Shown here piece by piece: positions 55,379 through 63,779 of a stretch of 64,000 nt of DNA. This DNA comes from Methylobacterium durans (GTDB taxonomy: Bacteria; Pseudomonadota; Alphaproteobacteria; Rhizobiales; Beijerinckiaceae). The translations under genes and the position numbers were made by a program. Within the stretch, counting starts at the first letter, position 1. Each line of letters starts with the position of its first letter. Where the stretch lies: contig NZ_CP029550.1 of NCBI RefSeq assembly GCF_003173715.1, forward strand, positions 4,821,501 through 4,885,500, given 5' to 3'. Below the pieces are notes generated by a model. That model made no database searches. It had not been told where the DNA came from and saw only the letters and a list, made by a program, of their open reading frames with translations.

Positions 55379-56848
55379 CTACCCTCGCTCAAAGCCGTAG
55401 CCCCCAGGTCGCACGCATGCTAGCCGCCGGCCCGTCACAGGATCGCGCTGGACGAACCCGGTTCCACGCGGCGAGCCCGACCATTCCAGGAACTGCACCA
55501 AGCTGTCGACCTGATCGTCGTAGCGCCCGTGCGGGAAGGCCAGCAGCTCACGTCGGAACGCCTCAAGCCACGGCGCCTGCTGCGGCAGCCAATAGCGGCC
55601 GGTCTCCAACCGTGCAGTCTGCCCCTCAAAGCGGGTCTGCTTATCCTGACGGGGTTTTGCACCGGCCCGGAATAAAGGGGCAGCCTCCTCTGTGCGAAGC
55701 TGCTGAAGCAGCGAGATGCCTGAACCCGTGTGCTCGATCAGCACGAGATCAGCACGCCAGCGGTGGGCCAGCCCGCGCACGCGATGCTTCAGGTCAGGAA
55801 AGTCCAGCCGCTCACGCGCGACATCGAGCAGATGCCAGTTGCCTCTGCAAAACCCCCAGGTCAGCCCCGCAGAGAAGTCGCTAGTCGGCTCGGCCGTCAG
55901 CGCCGTGTCCCAGCTCTGGACGACGTACTGGTACGCCTCCCGAGGCAGAACCTCATCGTAACTGCCAAACCACTCCCAGCGCAGACGGTTGCCACCCGGC
56001 GGGGTCGGATCCTGCTGATACTGAGCCGAGAACGCGAAGGCGCCCATCTCGAGCCGAAGCTTGTCGAGTACATGGACCGGCTCGCGTGCCTCGCACAGCG
56101 CCTCGTCCTTGGCACGGCGATGAACCTGACCAAAGCCGATCGGGATGACCTCCTCCGCCATCGCTTTCGCCGGCAGGTTCAGGTGCTCGAACTGCCCCGT
56201 GTTGATCAGGTAGCCCGCCAGATCATCCTCGTGCAGCCGCTGCTGGATCGCGATGATCTTGCCTGCCCCCTTGTCGTTCAAGCGCGAGAGCAGCGTCTGC
56301 TCGTAGTAGGCCTTTACCCGCTCTCGCTCAGTTGCTGAGCCCGCGTCCGCCGCCTTCATCAAGTCGTCGACGATGATCAGGTCGGCGCCGAAGCCGGTTG
56401 CCGCGCCGCCCAACGAGATCGCCTTGCGGCCACCCCGGGCTATGGTCAGTTGCTCGTCCTCGCGATTGCCGCCCACCGCCAGCCGCGTGCTGGGGAACAG
56501 GGTCTTGTACCAGTCCTCGGACAGCACCGCCCGGAAGTCACGGGCGTGCTTGGTGGCCAACTCGCCCCCGTAGCTCGCCACCATGATCTTGAGCGCGGGA
56601 TCGCGGCCGAGCAGCCAGGCGGGAAAGGCAACCGCGGTGCAGATCGACTTCAGGTGCCGAGGGGGCACGGTGATCAGCAGTCGCTGGCACTCGCCACGGG
56701 CGACACGCTCGAGGGCATGGGCGATGGCGCGGACGTGCCAGGCCGGGGTGAAATCCTGGCCCGGATGGAGCGCGGCGAAGGCCTTCCAGATGAAGAAGTA
56801 CAGGTGCTGACGCAGGATGGCGTCACGCAGGGCAGCATCCTGGATCAT
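55379..56848 (-). CDS. phage terminase large subunit
   Basis: 489 aa. ATPase part: Walker A-like LLITVPPRHLKS, Walker B LIIVDDLMKA, coupling IIAIQQRLHEDD. Nuclease part (RNase H fold): VQSWDTALTAEPTSDFSAG, VLIEHTGSG, and FPHGRYDDQVDSLVQF. It packages DNA into phage heads in tailed phages. No portal, capsid or tail genes are in the window, so its role in this element is unclear. The start lies 11 bases after the DUF5681 stop. Confidence 0.93.
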   Translation of the reverse strand: MIQDAALRDAILRQHLYFFIWKAFAALHPGQDFTPAWHVRAIAHALERVARGECQRLLITVPPRHLKSICTAVAFPAWLLGRDPALKIMVASYGGELATKHARDFRAVLSEDWYKTLFPSTRLAVGGNREDEQLTIARGGRKAISLGGAATGFGADLIIVDDLMKAADAGSATERERVKAYYEQTLLSRLNDKGAGKIIAIQQRLHEDDLAGYLINTGQFEHLNLPAKAMAEEVIPIGFGQVHRRAKDEALCEAREPVHVLDKLRLEMGAFAFSAQYQQDPTPPGGNRLRWEWFGSYDEVLPREAYQYVVQSWDTALTAEPTSDFSAGLTWGFCRGNWHLLDVARERLDFPDLKHRVRGLAHRWRADLVLIEHTGSGISLLQQLRTEEAAPLFRAGAKPRQDKQTRFEGQTARLETGRYWLPQQAPWLEAFRRELLAFPHGRYDDQVDSLVQFLEWSGSPRGTGFVQRDPVTGRRLACVRPGGYGFERG

Positions 56849-56859
56849 GGCCCCGCTCC

Positions 56860-57432
56860 TCAGTGGCTGGTCGGGGAGGGTGGTCGGACCAATGCGTCCT
56901 CATGGCTCTGCGCATCAGAGCCAAGCAACTCTGCCGCGGGCCCATCTTGCGAAGTGGCCAAGGCGGCCCCTGTGCGGATCAGCGCCGCGAACTCTGCGAT
57001 GATGGCTTGATCCGTGGCATCGACGGGCAGCGAGGCAGGCGCGATCGTGTTGCTCCCGGCAGGAACCGCCATGCCGGTTGGCCCGGACACGCCGGTCAGA
57101 TCACGAAGAAGCCGCGTGGCGCGCAGGTCACCGCGACAGGCGTCATTGACGATGCGGCGGCCGATCACCTCGCGCTTGGTCAGCCGCTTCTCACGCCCAT
57201 CCTCGCGCACGACGACGATGCGCCCGAGTTCGCGCTCCGTGGCGGCAGCGAGTGTTTGAACCTTCTTCGGCCGGCCCTTGGGATTGCCGCACTGACCCGG
57301 CTTGAAACGGCTCGCGAGGGGAGGGCGGCCGTAGCCGACCTCGTACTCTGGTGTGCGATCGGCAGTTGGATGCCGTGACGGCTTCTTAGAGCCTGTTTGA
57401 GCACCTCCGCCGGCCGTCCCCATCTGTCTCAT
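56860..57432 (-). CDS. DUF5681 protein with start region replaced by an IS (cassette 2)
   Basis: 190 aa as it now reads. DUF5681 motif YEVGYGRPPLASRFKPGQCG then NPKGRPKK. Original start: the ATG of ATGTCTAAGAAG, overlapping the methyltransferase stop. An IS5-type element inserted at TTA/TAA inside this start, so the ATG now lies on the far side of the IS. The first residues (MRQMGTAGGGAQTG) are encoded by the IS end and join in frame at SKKPSRHP. A hybrid protein may still be made from starts in the IS. Confidence 0.8.
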   Translation of the reverse strand: MRQMGTAGGGAQTGSKKPSRHPTADRTPEYEVGYGRPPLASRFKPGQCGNPKGRPKKVQTLAAATERELGRIVVVREDGREKRLTKREVIGRRIVNDACRGDLRATRLLRDLTGVSGPTGMAVPAGSNTIAPASLPVDATDQAIIAEFAALIRTGAALATSQDGPAAELLGSDAQSHEDALVRPPSPTSH

Positions 57433-58307
57433 GAGCCAACATGAATTCCGCCTGGCGGGGCGGAGTGGAGAGCAGATGTGGACGGACCGACATCGGACGC
57501 GTCATGAGTCGCGCCTGAAGGACATGGTGTTGCAGGCTGGCTTGGACGAGGTGGCCTGTTTTCTGAAACGAGCCGATCCGCCGGGCCGTCCAGAAGCGAC
57601 AGCGGCGCGTCAAGTGCTGGCCGGGATCGCTTGGCACCTGCGGACGGGCGGAGGTTGGCGGGCATTGCCGGCCGGCTTTCCGCCCTGGCGCACGGTCTAT
57701 GGCTGGTTCCGGCGCTGGATCGAGAAGGGCCTGTTCGAGAGCCTGATGCGGGCTCTGGCGCGCCGTCAGCGGCGGCGTTGCGGACGTCGGCCCGATCCAC
57801 GGCTGGCGGTCATCGACACGCAAAGCGTCAAGTGCATCGGGGTCCGCGGGCCGCGCGGCTACGATGGTGCCAAGAAGCTGGTCGGGCGCAAACGCGTGGC
57901 TCTGGTGGATGCCCAAGGGCACGTCCTGGCGCTGGCTGTCGTGCCCGCCAACGTGCAGGATCGCGACACGCTGCCGGCGCTGGATGCGGGCAAGCAGACG
58001 TGGCCCAGCCTGCGTCTGGCTCTCCTCGACGGTGCCTTCACGGCCGAGCGCTGCCAAGAATGGTGCAACCTCCACGGCATGCGCCACCGCGTGGTCGAGA
58101 AGCAGCCGGACCAGAAGGGCTTCGTCGTGCTGGAGCGGCGCTGGGTCGTAGAGAGAACCTTCGGCTGGCTCAGCCACTGGGGTGGCCTGCTCCGTGAGCG
58201 CGCTGGTCGCCTCGACGTTGCAACGGGACGCCTCGCCTGCGTCGCCAGCCTCATGGCCGCCAACGCCCTCAACAATCCCGCCTGAAAACAAGACCTCAAA
58301 CAGGCTC
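57389..58307 (+). mobile_element. IS5-family element (IS1031 type), copy 1
   Basis: Ends GAGCCTGTTTGAG and its complement CTCAAACAGGCTC; TTA at 57386-57388 and 58308-58310 is the 3 bp TNA-type target duplication. 919 bp. A second copy begins at 63780. Confidence 0.92.
57431..58285 (+). CDS. IS5-family transposase (copy 1)
   Basis: 284 aa. N-terminal DUF4096-like region (WHLRTGGGWRALPAGFPPWR), catalytic DDE: Asp in RLAVIDTQSVK, Asp in LRLALLDGAFTAER, Glu in [15 protein letters not shown]. Full length. Confidence 0.93.
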   Translation: MSQHEFRLAGRSGEQMWTDRHRTRHESRLKDMVLQAGLDEVACFLKRADPPGRPEATAARQVLAGIAWHLRTGGGWRALPAGFPPWRTVYGWFRRWIEKGLFESLMRALARRQRRRCGRRPDPRLAVIDTQSVKCIGVRGPRGYDGAKKLVGRKRVALVDAQGHVLALAVVPANVQDRDTLPALDAGKQTWPSLRLALLDGAFTAERCQEWCNLHGMRHRVVEKQPDQKGFVVLERRWVVERTFGWLSHWGGLLRERAGRLDVATGRLACVASLMAANALNNPA

Positions 58308-59765
58308 TTAGACATGAGCCGCCTCCCCAGCTTCGCTGCCGAGTGCGTCTGCACCGCTCACACTGGCGCGGTCGTTGGTCTCACTCGAAGGCCCGTCGTT
58401 CCGACGCTGCCGGGCGAGCTCGTCGAAGGTCACGCCTGTGCCATCGTGCACGGCAGCCCTGCCGGTGAGTGCCTGCCAGCGGCGCACGGCCACGTCGACG
58501 TAGGCGGGGTCCAACTCGATGCCGTAGCCGACACGTCCTGCACGCTCAGCCGCGAGCAGCGTCGTGCCTGAGCCGCAGAACGCGTCCAGCACCCGCTCAC
58601 CGCGCCGCGTGCAGTCCTTGATGGCATCGACCACAAGGGCGACGGGCTTCACCGTGGGGTGTGAGGCAAGCTCCTCCAGGCGGCGACGGCCAAAGGTGTT
58701 CACTCCGGCATAGTCCCAGACGTTGCTGCGGTAGCGGCCGTGGCGGCCGAGCTCGATCGTGTTGAGGTGCGCGCCGCCCGGCTTCTTGAGCACAAACACC
58801 AGCTCGTGCTTGGAGCGGTAGAACGAGCCCATGCCGCCGTTGGTCTTGTTCCACACGCAGATGTTGAGCTGCTCGAGATCCACGCGGCGCGCGGCGGAGG
58901 TCAGCTCGAAGACGTGCCGATGATCCATGGCGAGGTACATCAGACCGCCAGCGACCAGGCTCTCACGCAGCAGCTCCATGGCTCGGGCCAGGAAGGCGAC
59001 GAACTCCGCCTCGCTCATCTCGCCCGACGCCATCGCGAACTCGCGATGCTGGATCTGACCCGAGCCGCAGACATGGCCGGAGACAGGCACGTTGTAGGGC
59101 GGATCGGAGAACACCATGCGCACCGGCTCGCCTGCGAGCAGGACCGCGTAGCTCCCCGCCTCGAGGGCCGATCCACAGAGCAGGCGGTGCGGTCCGAGCT
59201 GCCAGAGATCACCGCTTCGCGAGACGGCAGCACCTGCCGCCGGAGCCGGACAGGTGTCGGCAGGATCGGCTTTGGCAACAGTCGCCTCGCCGTCGATGAT
59301 GAGGTCGATCTCGGCAACCTCGAAGCCCGTCAGCTCCAGCTCGAAGTCGAGGTTGAGGCCGGTGAGCTCGGACAGCTCCAGCGCCAGCGCCTCTCTGTTC
59401 CAGTCCGCGTTCTCGGCCAGGCGGTTGTCGGCCAGCCGGAAGGCGCGCAGGCGTTCGGGCGAGAGGTGGGCAGCCCGGATGACAGGCACCTGCGGCAGGC
59501 CGAGTTGCTTGGCTGCCAGCCAGCGACCATGGCCAGCCGCGATGGTGTAGTCGGGCGAGACAACGACGGGCACCAGGAAGCCGAACTCGCGGATGCTGAC
59601 GGCGATCTGGTTCACCTGCTTGTCAGAGTGCTGGCGGAGGTCGCGCGCATAGGCCTTGAGCCCGGCTGTCGAGACAAGCTCGACACTATCCGGCAGGAAG
59701 GTGTTGGAGCGCGGGGGAGGGGAGCTGCCGGTAGCGCGCAGCCGCGTGCGTGGTGACTTGGACAT
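58308..59765 (-). CDS. ParB-like / DNA methyltransferase (cassette 2)
   Basis: 485 aa from ATG 59765 (GAGGG upstream). ParB-like domain (RQHSDKQVNQIAVSIREFGF, AGHGRWLAAKQL) then the methyltransferase: motif IV SDPPYNVPVSGH, motif I DAFCGSGTTLLAAERAG. Same domain plan and clear sequence relation to the protein at 39138-40493. It ends in ...EAAHV with stop TAA at the IS target site, so it is not itself changed by the insertion. Confidence 0.93.
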   Translation of the reverse strand: MSKSPRTRLRATGSSPPPRSNTFLPDSVELVSTAGLKAYARDLRQHSDKQVNQIAVSIREFGFLVPVVVSPDYTIAAGHGRWLAAKQLGLPQVPVIRAAHLSPERLRAFRLADNRLAENADWNREALALELSELTGLNLDFELELTGFEVAEIDLIIDGEATVAKADPADTCPAPAAGAAVSRSGDLWQLGPHRLLCGSALEAGSYAVLLAGEPVRMVFSDPPYNVPVSGHVCGSGQIQHREFAMASGEMSEAEFVAFLARAMELLRESLVAGGLMYLAMDHRHVFELTSAARRVDLEQLNICVWNKTNGGMGSFYRSKHELVFVLKKPGGAHLNTIELGRHGRYRSNVWDYAGVNTFGRRRLEELASHPTVKPVALVVDAIKDCTRRGERVLDAFCGSGTTLLAAERAGRVGYGIELDPAYVDVAVRRWQALTGRAAVHDGTGVTFDELARQRRNDGPSSETNDRASVSGADALGSEAGEAAHV

Positions 59766-59785
59766 GAGACCCTCGGTCGCGAGCA

Positions 59786-60699
59786 CGGGCAGAGAGCGCG
59801 TGCGAGGTGACGAGGGATCTCCGGATCAGCAGGTCAGAGGATCGTCTGGGCGGCACGAGGCGAGCATCGACATCCTCCAGCCTCCTGAACGGAAATCCGG
59901 ATGAAGTCGTCTGCTGCCCTGCTTTAGTTTACCCGCTGAGGGGCTGGTGCTGCTGACTAAGAGGCCGGTGCGGACACAGAGTATGTGTCATGCTCCCCCT
60001 GCTCCGTGGAGGAATGCCGGACTCCTGCCAAGGTCGGTACCGCTGGGCCGCTCGGCCGTCAAGAACAAAATGCGAACAAAATCGCGACTGCGATCGCTGT
60101 TCTGCTGCCGCGGTTTCCCTGTTTCGGTGAGCAGGGAAATGCCCTGCAAGTGCCTGCTGCGCCGGGCGGATCACCAGCGGTACGCCACGCTCAGTCTGTT
60201 TTCCCGGGCAATTTTCCCTGTTCTTTCCGCATGAACAGGGAAGCCGCCGCAGAGACCGGCTCGCAGATGACTGCGTGCACCACCACGCACTCCACGCGAG
60301 CCGCGCCGTTTCCGAGCACACCAGAGATAGTCGGGATCTCAGGCTCTTAGCAGAATGTCAGCATTCTGACGCCCATTCTCCGGCCGTTCCGCATGGGCCT
60401 TTTGGTGCCGCTTAGCAGGCCTATTCTCGCAAGCTTTTTGAGCAGCTTCCGCATCTGCCGAACCGTCATGCCAGGAGACCGGTTCGCTGGCCCGCAGAGA
60501 CGCCGTTCGCCGCGCTGAAGCGGAGCAGCTCGTTCTCCACAGCCCGCATTCGCGACTGGACTTCTGCTGCGAATGGAGCGGACATGCTCCCGTCCCGAGC
60601 AGGCCAACGGAGGCCGCTCGGATCCCCTGCTGACCCACGTCGGTCCGCAGGGTCGCGGTGGTGGTAGCACGAGCTGCTCAAACCTCCGCAGGACAAATT
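59786..60699. other. repeat-rich divergent region of the phage-like element
   Basis: About 910 bases between the divergent methyltransferase and DUF3489 genes. Two weak overlapping minus-strand ORFs lie at ~60584-60466 (MSAPFAAEVQSRMRAVENEL...) and ~60470-60347 (MTVRQMRKLLKKLARIGLLS...), either small genes or the broken halves of one. The region also carries the CCCTGTT repeats listed separately. It is the likely control, origin or attachment region. Confidence 0.45.
60114..60242. repeat. CCCTGTT repeats and hairpins
   Basis: TTTCCCTGTTTC (60114-60125), GCAGGGAAATGCCCTGC (60131-60147), TTCCCTGTTC (60214-60223) and GAACAGGGAA (60233-60242). They form two hairpins: TTTCCCTG with CAGGGAAA, and TTCCCTGTTC with GAACAGGGAA (10 bp stem, 9-base loop). 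Possible recombinase, ParB-like or origin-binding sites. Confidence 0.55.
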
Positions 60700-61245
60700 A
60701 TGCCCCTCAGCGAGATACACCTCAGCCTTCTCCGCGCGGCGGCCCAACGCCAGGACCTGCTGCTCACCTGCCCAGATGGAATCAGCACCCGAGCAGCTAG
60801 AACGTTAGCCACCAAGCTGCTTCGCGCTGACCTCGTCACGCAGGTGGAGGTGACAGCGGATCAGCCAAGCTGGGGAGAGTTCGCCAACGGCCCTGTCGGC
60901 TTGCGGATCACGTCCGCAGGACTGGCCGAGGTCGGCTCCGAAGCTGCAACACCAGCAGTTTCGCTGGAGAGCGACGATCAAGTCGCCGATCGCATCGCGG
61001 AGCCGCGGTCCGGCAGCAAGCTAGCCCTCGTGTTGAGCCTGCTGCGGCGGGAACAGGGTGCCACGCTGCAGGATCTGATCGGAGCCACCGGATGGCTGCC
61101 CCATTCCACACGGGCCGCTCTCACCGGCCTGCGCAAGCGCGGCTACGGTCTGACGCGCACCCTCGATGCAGAGGGCGAGAGCACCTACCGGATCAGCACC
61201 GAGGGCATGGGATCTGTCGCCGCAGCCGACACCATTTCTGCCTGA
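60700..61245 (+). CDS. DUF3489-domain protein
   Basis: 181 aa from ATG 60700. The N-terminal half looks like a small winged-helix region (MPLSEIHLSLLRAAAQRQDL). The C-terminal half is DUF3489: SKLALVLSLLRREQGATLQD, then ATGWLPHSTRAALTGLRKRG. The family is DNA-binding-like and typically lies just before DUF2924 and a serine recombinase, as here. Role probably in control of recombination; not shown. Confidence 0.85.
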   Translation: MPLSEIHLSLLRAAAQRQDLLLTCPDGISTRAARTLATKLLRADLVTQVEVTADQPSWGEFANGPVGLRITSAGLAEVGSEAATPAVSLESDDQVADRIAEPRSGSKLALVLSLLRREQGATLQDLIGATGWLPHSTRAALTGLRKRGYGLTRTLDAEGESTYRISTEGMGSVAAADTISA

Positions 61246-61258
61246 GCCGGAGGAGCCC

Positions 61259-61795
61259 ATGCCCACCTCTTCTGCTACCGGCAGCCTCCTTCCGCACGCA
61301 AGCGCAGATCTCGATCGGGAGATTACCGCTCTCGCCGATCTCGATCTTGCTGGTCTGCGCAGCCGCTGGCGGCAGCGCCTGCGCAGCGCACCTCCGCCGC
61401 AACTCTCGCGAGCCCTGCTGCTGCGGCTGCTCGCCTACCGGCTGCAGGCCAAGGCTCTCGGCGACCTCGATCGCGACACAGCCCTCCTGCTCGATCGCCT
61501 CGCCCGCGAGCGGCTGCGCCGACGCGCTGCCGAGGCGAGAGGCAAAAGGTCCAAGGCAGCGCCTCCCATCCCGCCCCCACCCAGCCCAGGACTCAGGCCC
61601 GGCACGCTGCTGGTGCGCGAGCACGCCGGTCAGATGCACACCGTCACGGTGCTGGCCGATGGCTTCACCTGGCAGGACCGCACCTACACCAGCCTGTCCG
61701 AGGTGGCCCGCGCGATCACCGGCACCCGCTGGAACGGACCCCGCTTCTTCGGCCTGCGCGACAAGCCTGCCGTGGGAGGCGGGGGAGGGCGGTGA
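61259..61795 (+). CDS. DUF2924-domain protein
   Basis: 178 aa from ATG 61259 (GGAGG upstream). DUF2924 features: DLDLAGLRSRWRQRLRSAPP near the N-terminus, RALLLRLLAYRLQAKALG, and the C-terminal EHAGQMHTVTVLADGFTWQ ... GTRWNGPRFFGL. Probable partner of the recombinase; the stop overlaps the recombinase start. Confidence 0.9.
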   Translation: MPTSSATGSLLPHASADLDREITALADLDLAGLRSRWRQRLRSAPPPQLSRALLLRLLAYRLQAKALGDLDRDTALLLDRLARERLRRRAAEARGKRSKAAPPIPPPPSPGLRPGTLLVREHAGQMHTVTVLADGFTWQDRTYTSLSEVARAITGTRWNGPRFFGLRDKPAVGGGGGR

Positions 61796-63354
61796 TGAAG
61801 GGTCTTCCCACCCCCAAGCCCCTGCGCTGCGCGATCTACACCCGCAAGTCCACCGAGCAGGGGCTCGAGCAGGCGTTCAACTCGCTCGACAACCAGCGCG
61901 AGGCGGCCGAAGCCTACATCAAGAGCCAGGCCCACGAGGGCTGGCGGCTCCTGCCCGAGGCTTACGACGACGGCGGCTACTCCGGCGGCAGCTTGCAGCG
62001 GCCAGCCCTGCAGCGGCTGCTGGCCGAGGTGCAGGCCGGCCGGATCGACGTGATCGTGGTCTACAAGGTCGACCGGCTCACCCGGGCGCTGTCGGACTTT
62101 GCCAAGCTCGTCGAGCTGTTCGACCAGCACGGCGTCTCGTTCGTCTCGGTGACGCAGGCCTTCAACACCACGACCAGCATGGGCCGGCTGACGCTCAACG
62201 TGCTGTTGTCGTTCGCGCAATTCGAGCGGGAGGTCACGGCCGAGCGCATCCGCGACAAGATCGCAGCCTCCAAGCGGAAAGGCCTGCGCATGGGCGGACC
62301 TGTGGCGCTCGGCTACGCGGCGCGCGACAAGAAACTCGTCATCGATCCAGCCGAGGCCGAGCAGGTGAGGGGGATCTTCGCGCGCTACCTCGAACTCGGC
62401 TGCCTGTCGGCACTGGCAGCGGACCTGCGCGAGCGCGGTATGCTGACGAAGTCGTCGGTGCGGCGGGACGGCACGGACCGCGGCGGCATCCCCTTCAGCA
62501 AGGGCCCGCTCGCCTACCTGCTGCGCAACCGCGTCTATATCGGCGAGGTGGTGCACAAGGGTCAGCACTACCGGGGCGAGCACGAGGCGATCGTTCCGCG
62601 CGAGCTGTTCGAGGCGGTGCAGGCGGCGCTCTCGGCCAAGGGACCGGCAGCTGGAGCAGGGCGGGCGAACACCGGCTCGCTGCTGAAGGGCTTGCTCTAC
62701 GACGACCGGGGCAACCGGATGACGCCGAGCAGTGCGAGGAAGGGAGCGGTGCGCTACCGCTACTACGTCTCGCGTGCACTGGAGGAGGACCGGCGTGAGG
62801 AGGTCGGCTCTGTTGCGCGGGTGCCTGCGCCGGAGATCGAGCAGGCGGTGCTGAGCGCGCTGTCTGGAGGCGAGGTGGGTAGTGAGTCGGCAGCCTACGA
62901 TGCTGCGCGCTTGGCTACCTGCGTCAGCCGCGTCGAGGTGCATCCGAACCGGCTGATCCTCCGGCGTATGCCAATGAGTCCAGATCAGCCACCACCCGAA
63001 GACCTCATCGTGCCATGGTCTGCTAGGGCGAGCCGCTGCCGACGTGAGATGATCCCGATAGGCGGCAGCGGTGAGGCTGTGACGGTGATGCGCTCAGAGA
63101 CGCGGGCGCGGCTTGTCGAGGGTATTGCCAAGGCCCGCCTGTGGCTGGACGACCTGCTGTGTGGCCGCGTGCAGGACACGGCCGAGATTGCGCGGCAGGA
63201 GGGCTGCAGCGAGCGCTCCGTTCGCATGACGCTGAACCTGGCGTTTCTGGCTCCCGATCTGATTCGGGCAGCGGTGGCAGGCACGCTGCCAGAGGGGCAG
63301 GGGATCTCCGCGGTGACGAACGCGCCCCTGAGTTGGAGGCAGCAGTGCAGCTGA
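61795..63354 (+). CDS. large serine recombinase, last residues replaced by an IS
   Basis: 519 aa. Resolvase catalytic domain at the N-terminus: nucleophile Ser in AIYTRKSTEQGLEQAFNSLD, YDDGGYSGGS, VYKVDRLTRAL, and SFAQFEREVTAERIRDK. Then the recombinase domain (GGIPFSKGPLAYLLRNRVYI) and a zinc-ribbon-like/coiled region without the usual Cys cluster. It integrates or excises the element at att sites. GTG 61792 is an alternative start. The C-terminus ends (APLSWRQQCS) about where an IS407-type element begins, so a few residues are probably lost. Confidence 0.93.
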   Translation: MKGLPTPKPLRCAIYTRKSTEQGLEQAFNSLDNQREAAEAYIKSQAHEGWRLLPEAYDDGGYSGGSLQRPALQRLLAEVQAGRIDVIVVYKVDRLTRALSDFAKLVELFDQHGVSFVSVTQAFNTTTSMGRLTLNVLLSFAQFEREVTAERIRDKIAASKRKGLRMGGPVALGYAARDKKLVIDPAEAEQVRGIFARYLELGCLSALAADLRERGMLTKSSVRRDGTDRGGIPFSKGPLAYLLRNRVYIGEVVHKGQHYRGEHEAIVPRELFEAVQAALSAKGPAAGAGRANTGSLLKGLLYDDRGNRMTPSSARKGAVRYRYYVSRALEEDRREEVGSVARVPAPEIEQAVLSALSGGEVGSESAAYDAARLATCVSRVEVHPNRLILRRMPMSPDQPPPEDLIVPWSARASRCRREMIPIGGSGEAVTVMRSETRARLVEGIAKARLWLDDLLCGRVQDTAEIARQEGCSERSVRMTLNLAFLAPDLIRAAVAGTLPEGQGISAVTNAPLSWRQQCS

Positions 63355-63429
63355 CCCTGACCCGCCAAACTGGTCCGCGCTGAGCGCGAGTTTTTCGGGC
63401 ATCCTGAACCCTGACGGAGGATGGATGCC

Positions 63430-63696
63430 ATGCCTCGCAAACGCTTCACGAACGAACAGATCGCCTTTGCCCTGCGGCAGGCGGAGAACGGTGCGACGGT
63501 GGACGAGATCTGCCGGAAGATGGGCGTGTCCGAGCCGACCTTTTACCGCTGGAAGAAGCAGTTCGTCGGCATGGGCGTGCCGGAGATCCGACGGCTGAAG
63601 CAGCTGGAGGATGAGAACAGCAAGCTCAAGCGGCTGGTCGCTGACCTGACCCTGGATCGCTCCATGCTGCAGGACGTGCTCAAGCGAAAGTGGTGA
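63430..63696 (+). CDS. IS407-type (IS3-family) transposase, HTH subunit
   Basis: 88 aa from ATG 63430 (GGAGG upstream; ATG 63421 is too close to it). HTH: RFTNEQIAFALRQAENGATV, SEPTFYRWKKQFVGM, then a leucine-zipper helix (LKQLEDENSKLKRLVADLTL). The left end of the element is near 63355 (CCCTGACCCGCC). Confidence 0.92.
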   Translation: MPRKRFTNEQIAFALRQAENGATVDEICRKMGVSEPTFYRWKKQFVGMGVPEIRRLKQLEDENSKLKRLVADLTLDRSMLQDVLKRKW

Positions 63697-63779
63697 GGCC
63701 CGTCGTGCGCCGCGAGGTCGCCGGTCATCTTCAGGTGGCCTACGGCATCAGCGAGCGACGGGCCTTGATCTTCCTCTGA
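63693..63779 (+). pseudogene. start of IS407-type integrase subunit, cut by an IS5 copy
   Basis: 29 codons (REVAGHLQVAYGISERRAL) of the usual integrase subunit, then the IS5-type element starts at 63780. The rest is either beyond the window or lost. Confidence 0.8.

Noticed and set aside
61684..62943. 419-codon minus-strand frame opposite the serine recombinase
   Set aside because: No motifs, Arg/Leu/His-rich; the plus strand has the resolvase motifs.
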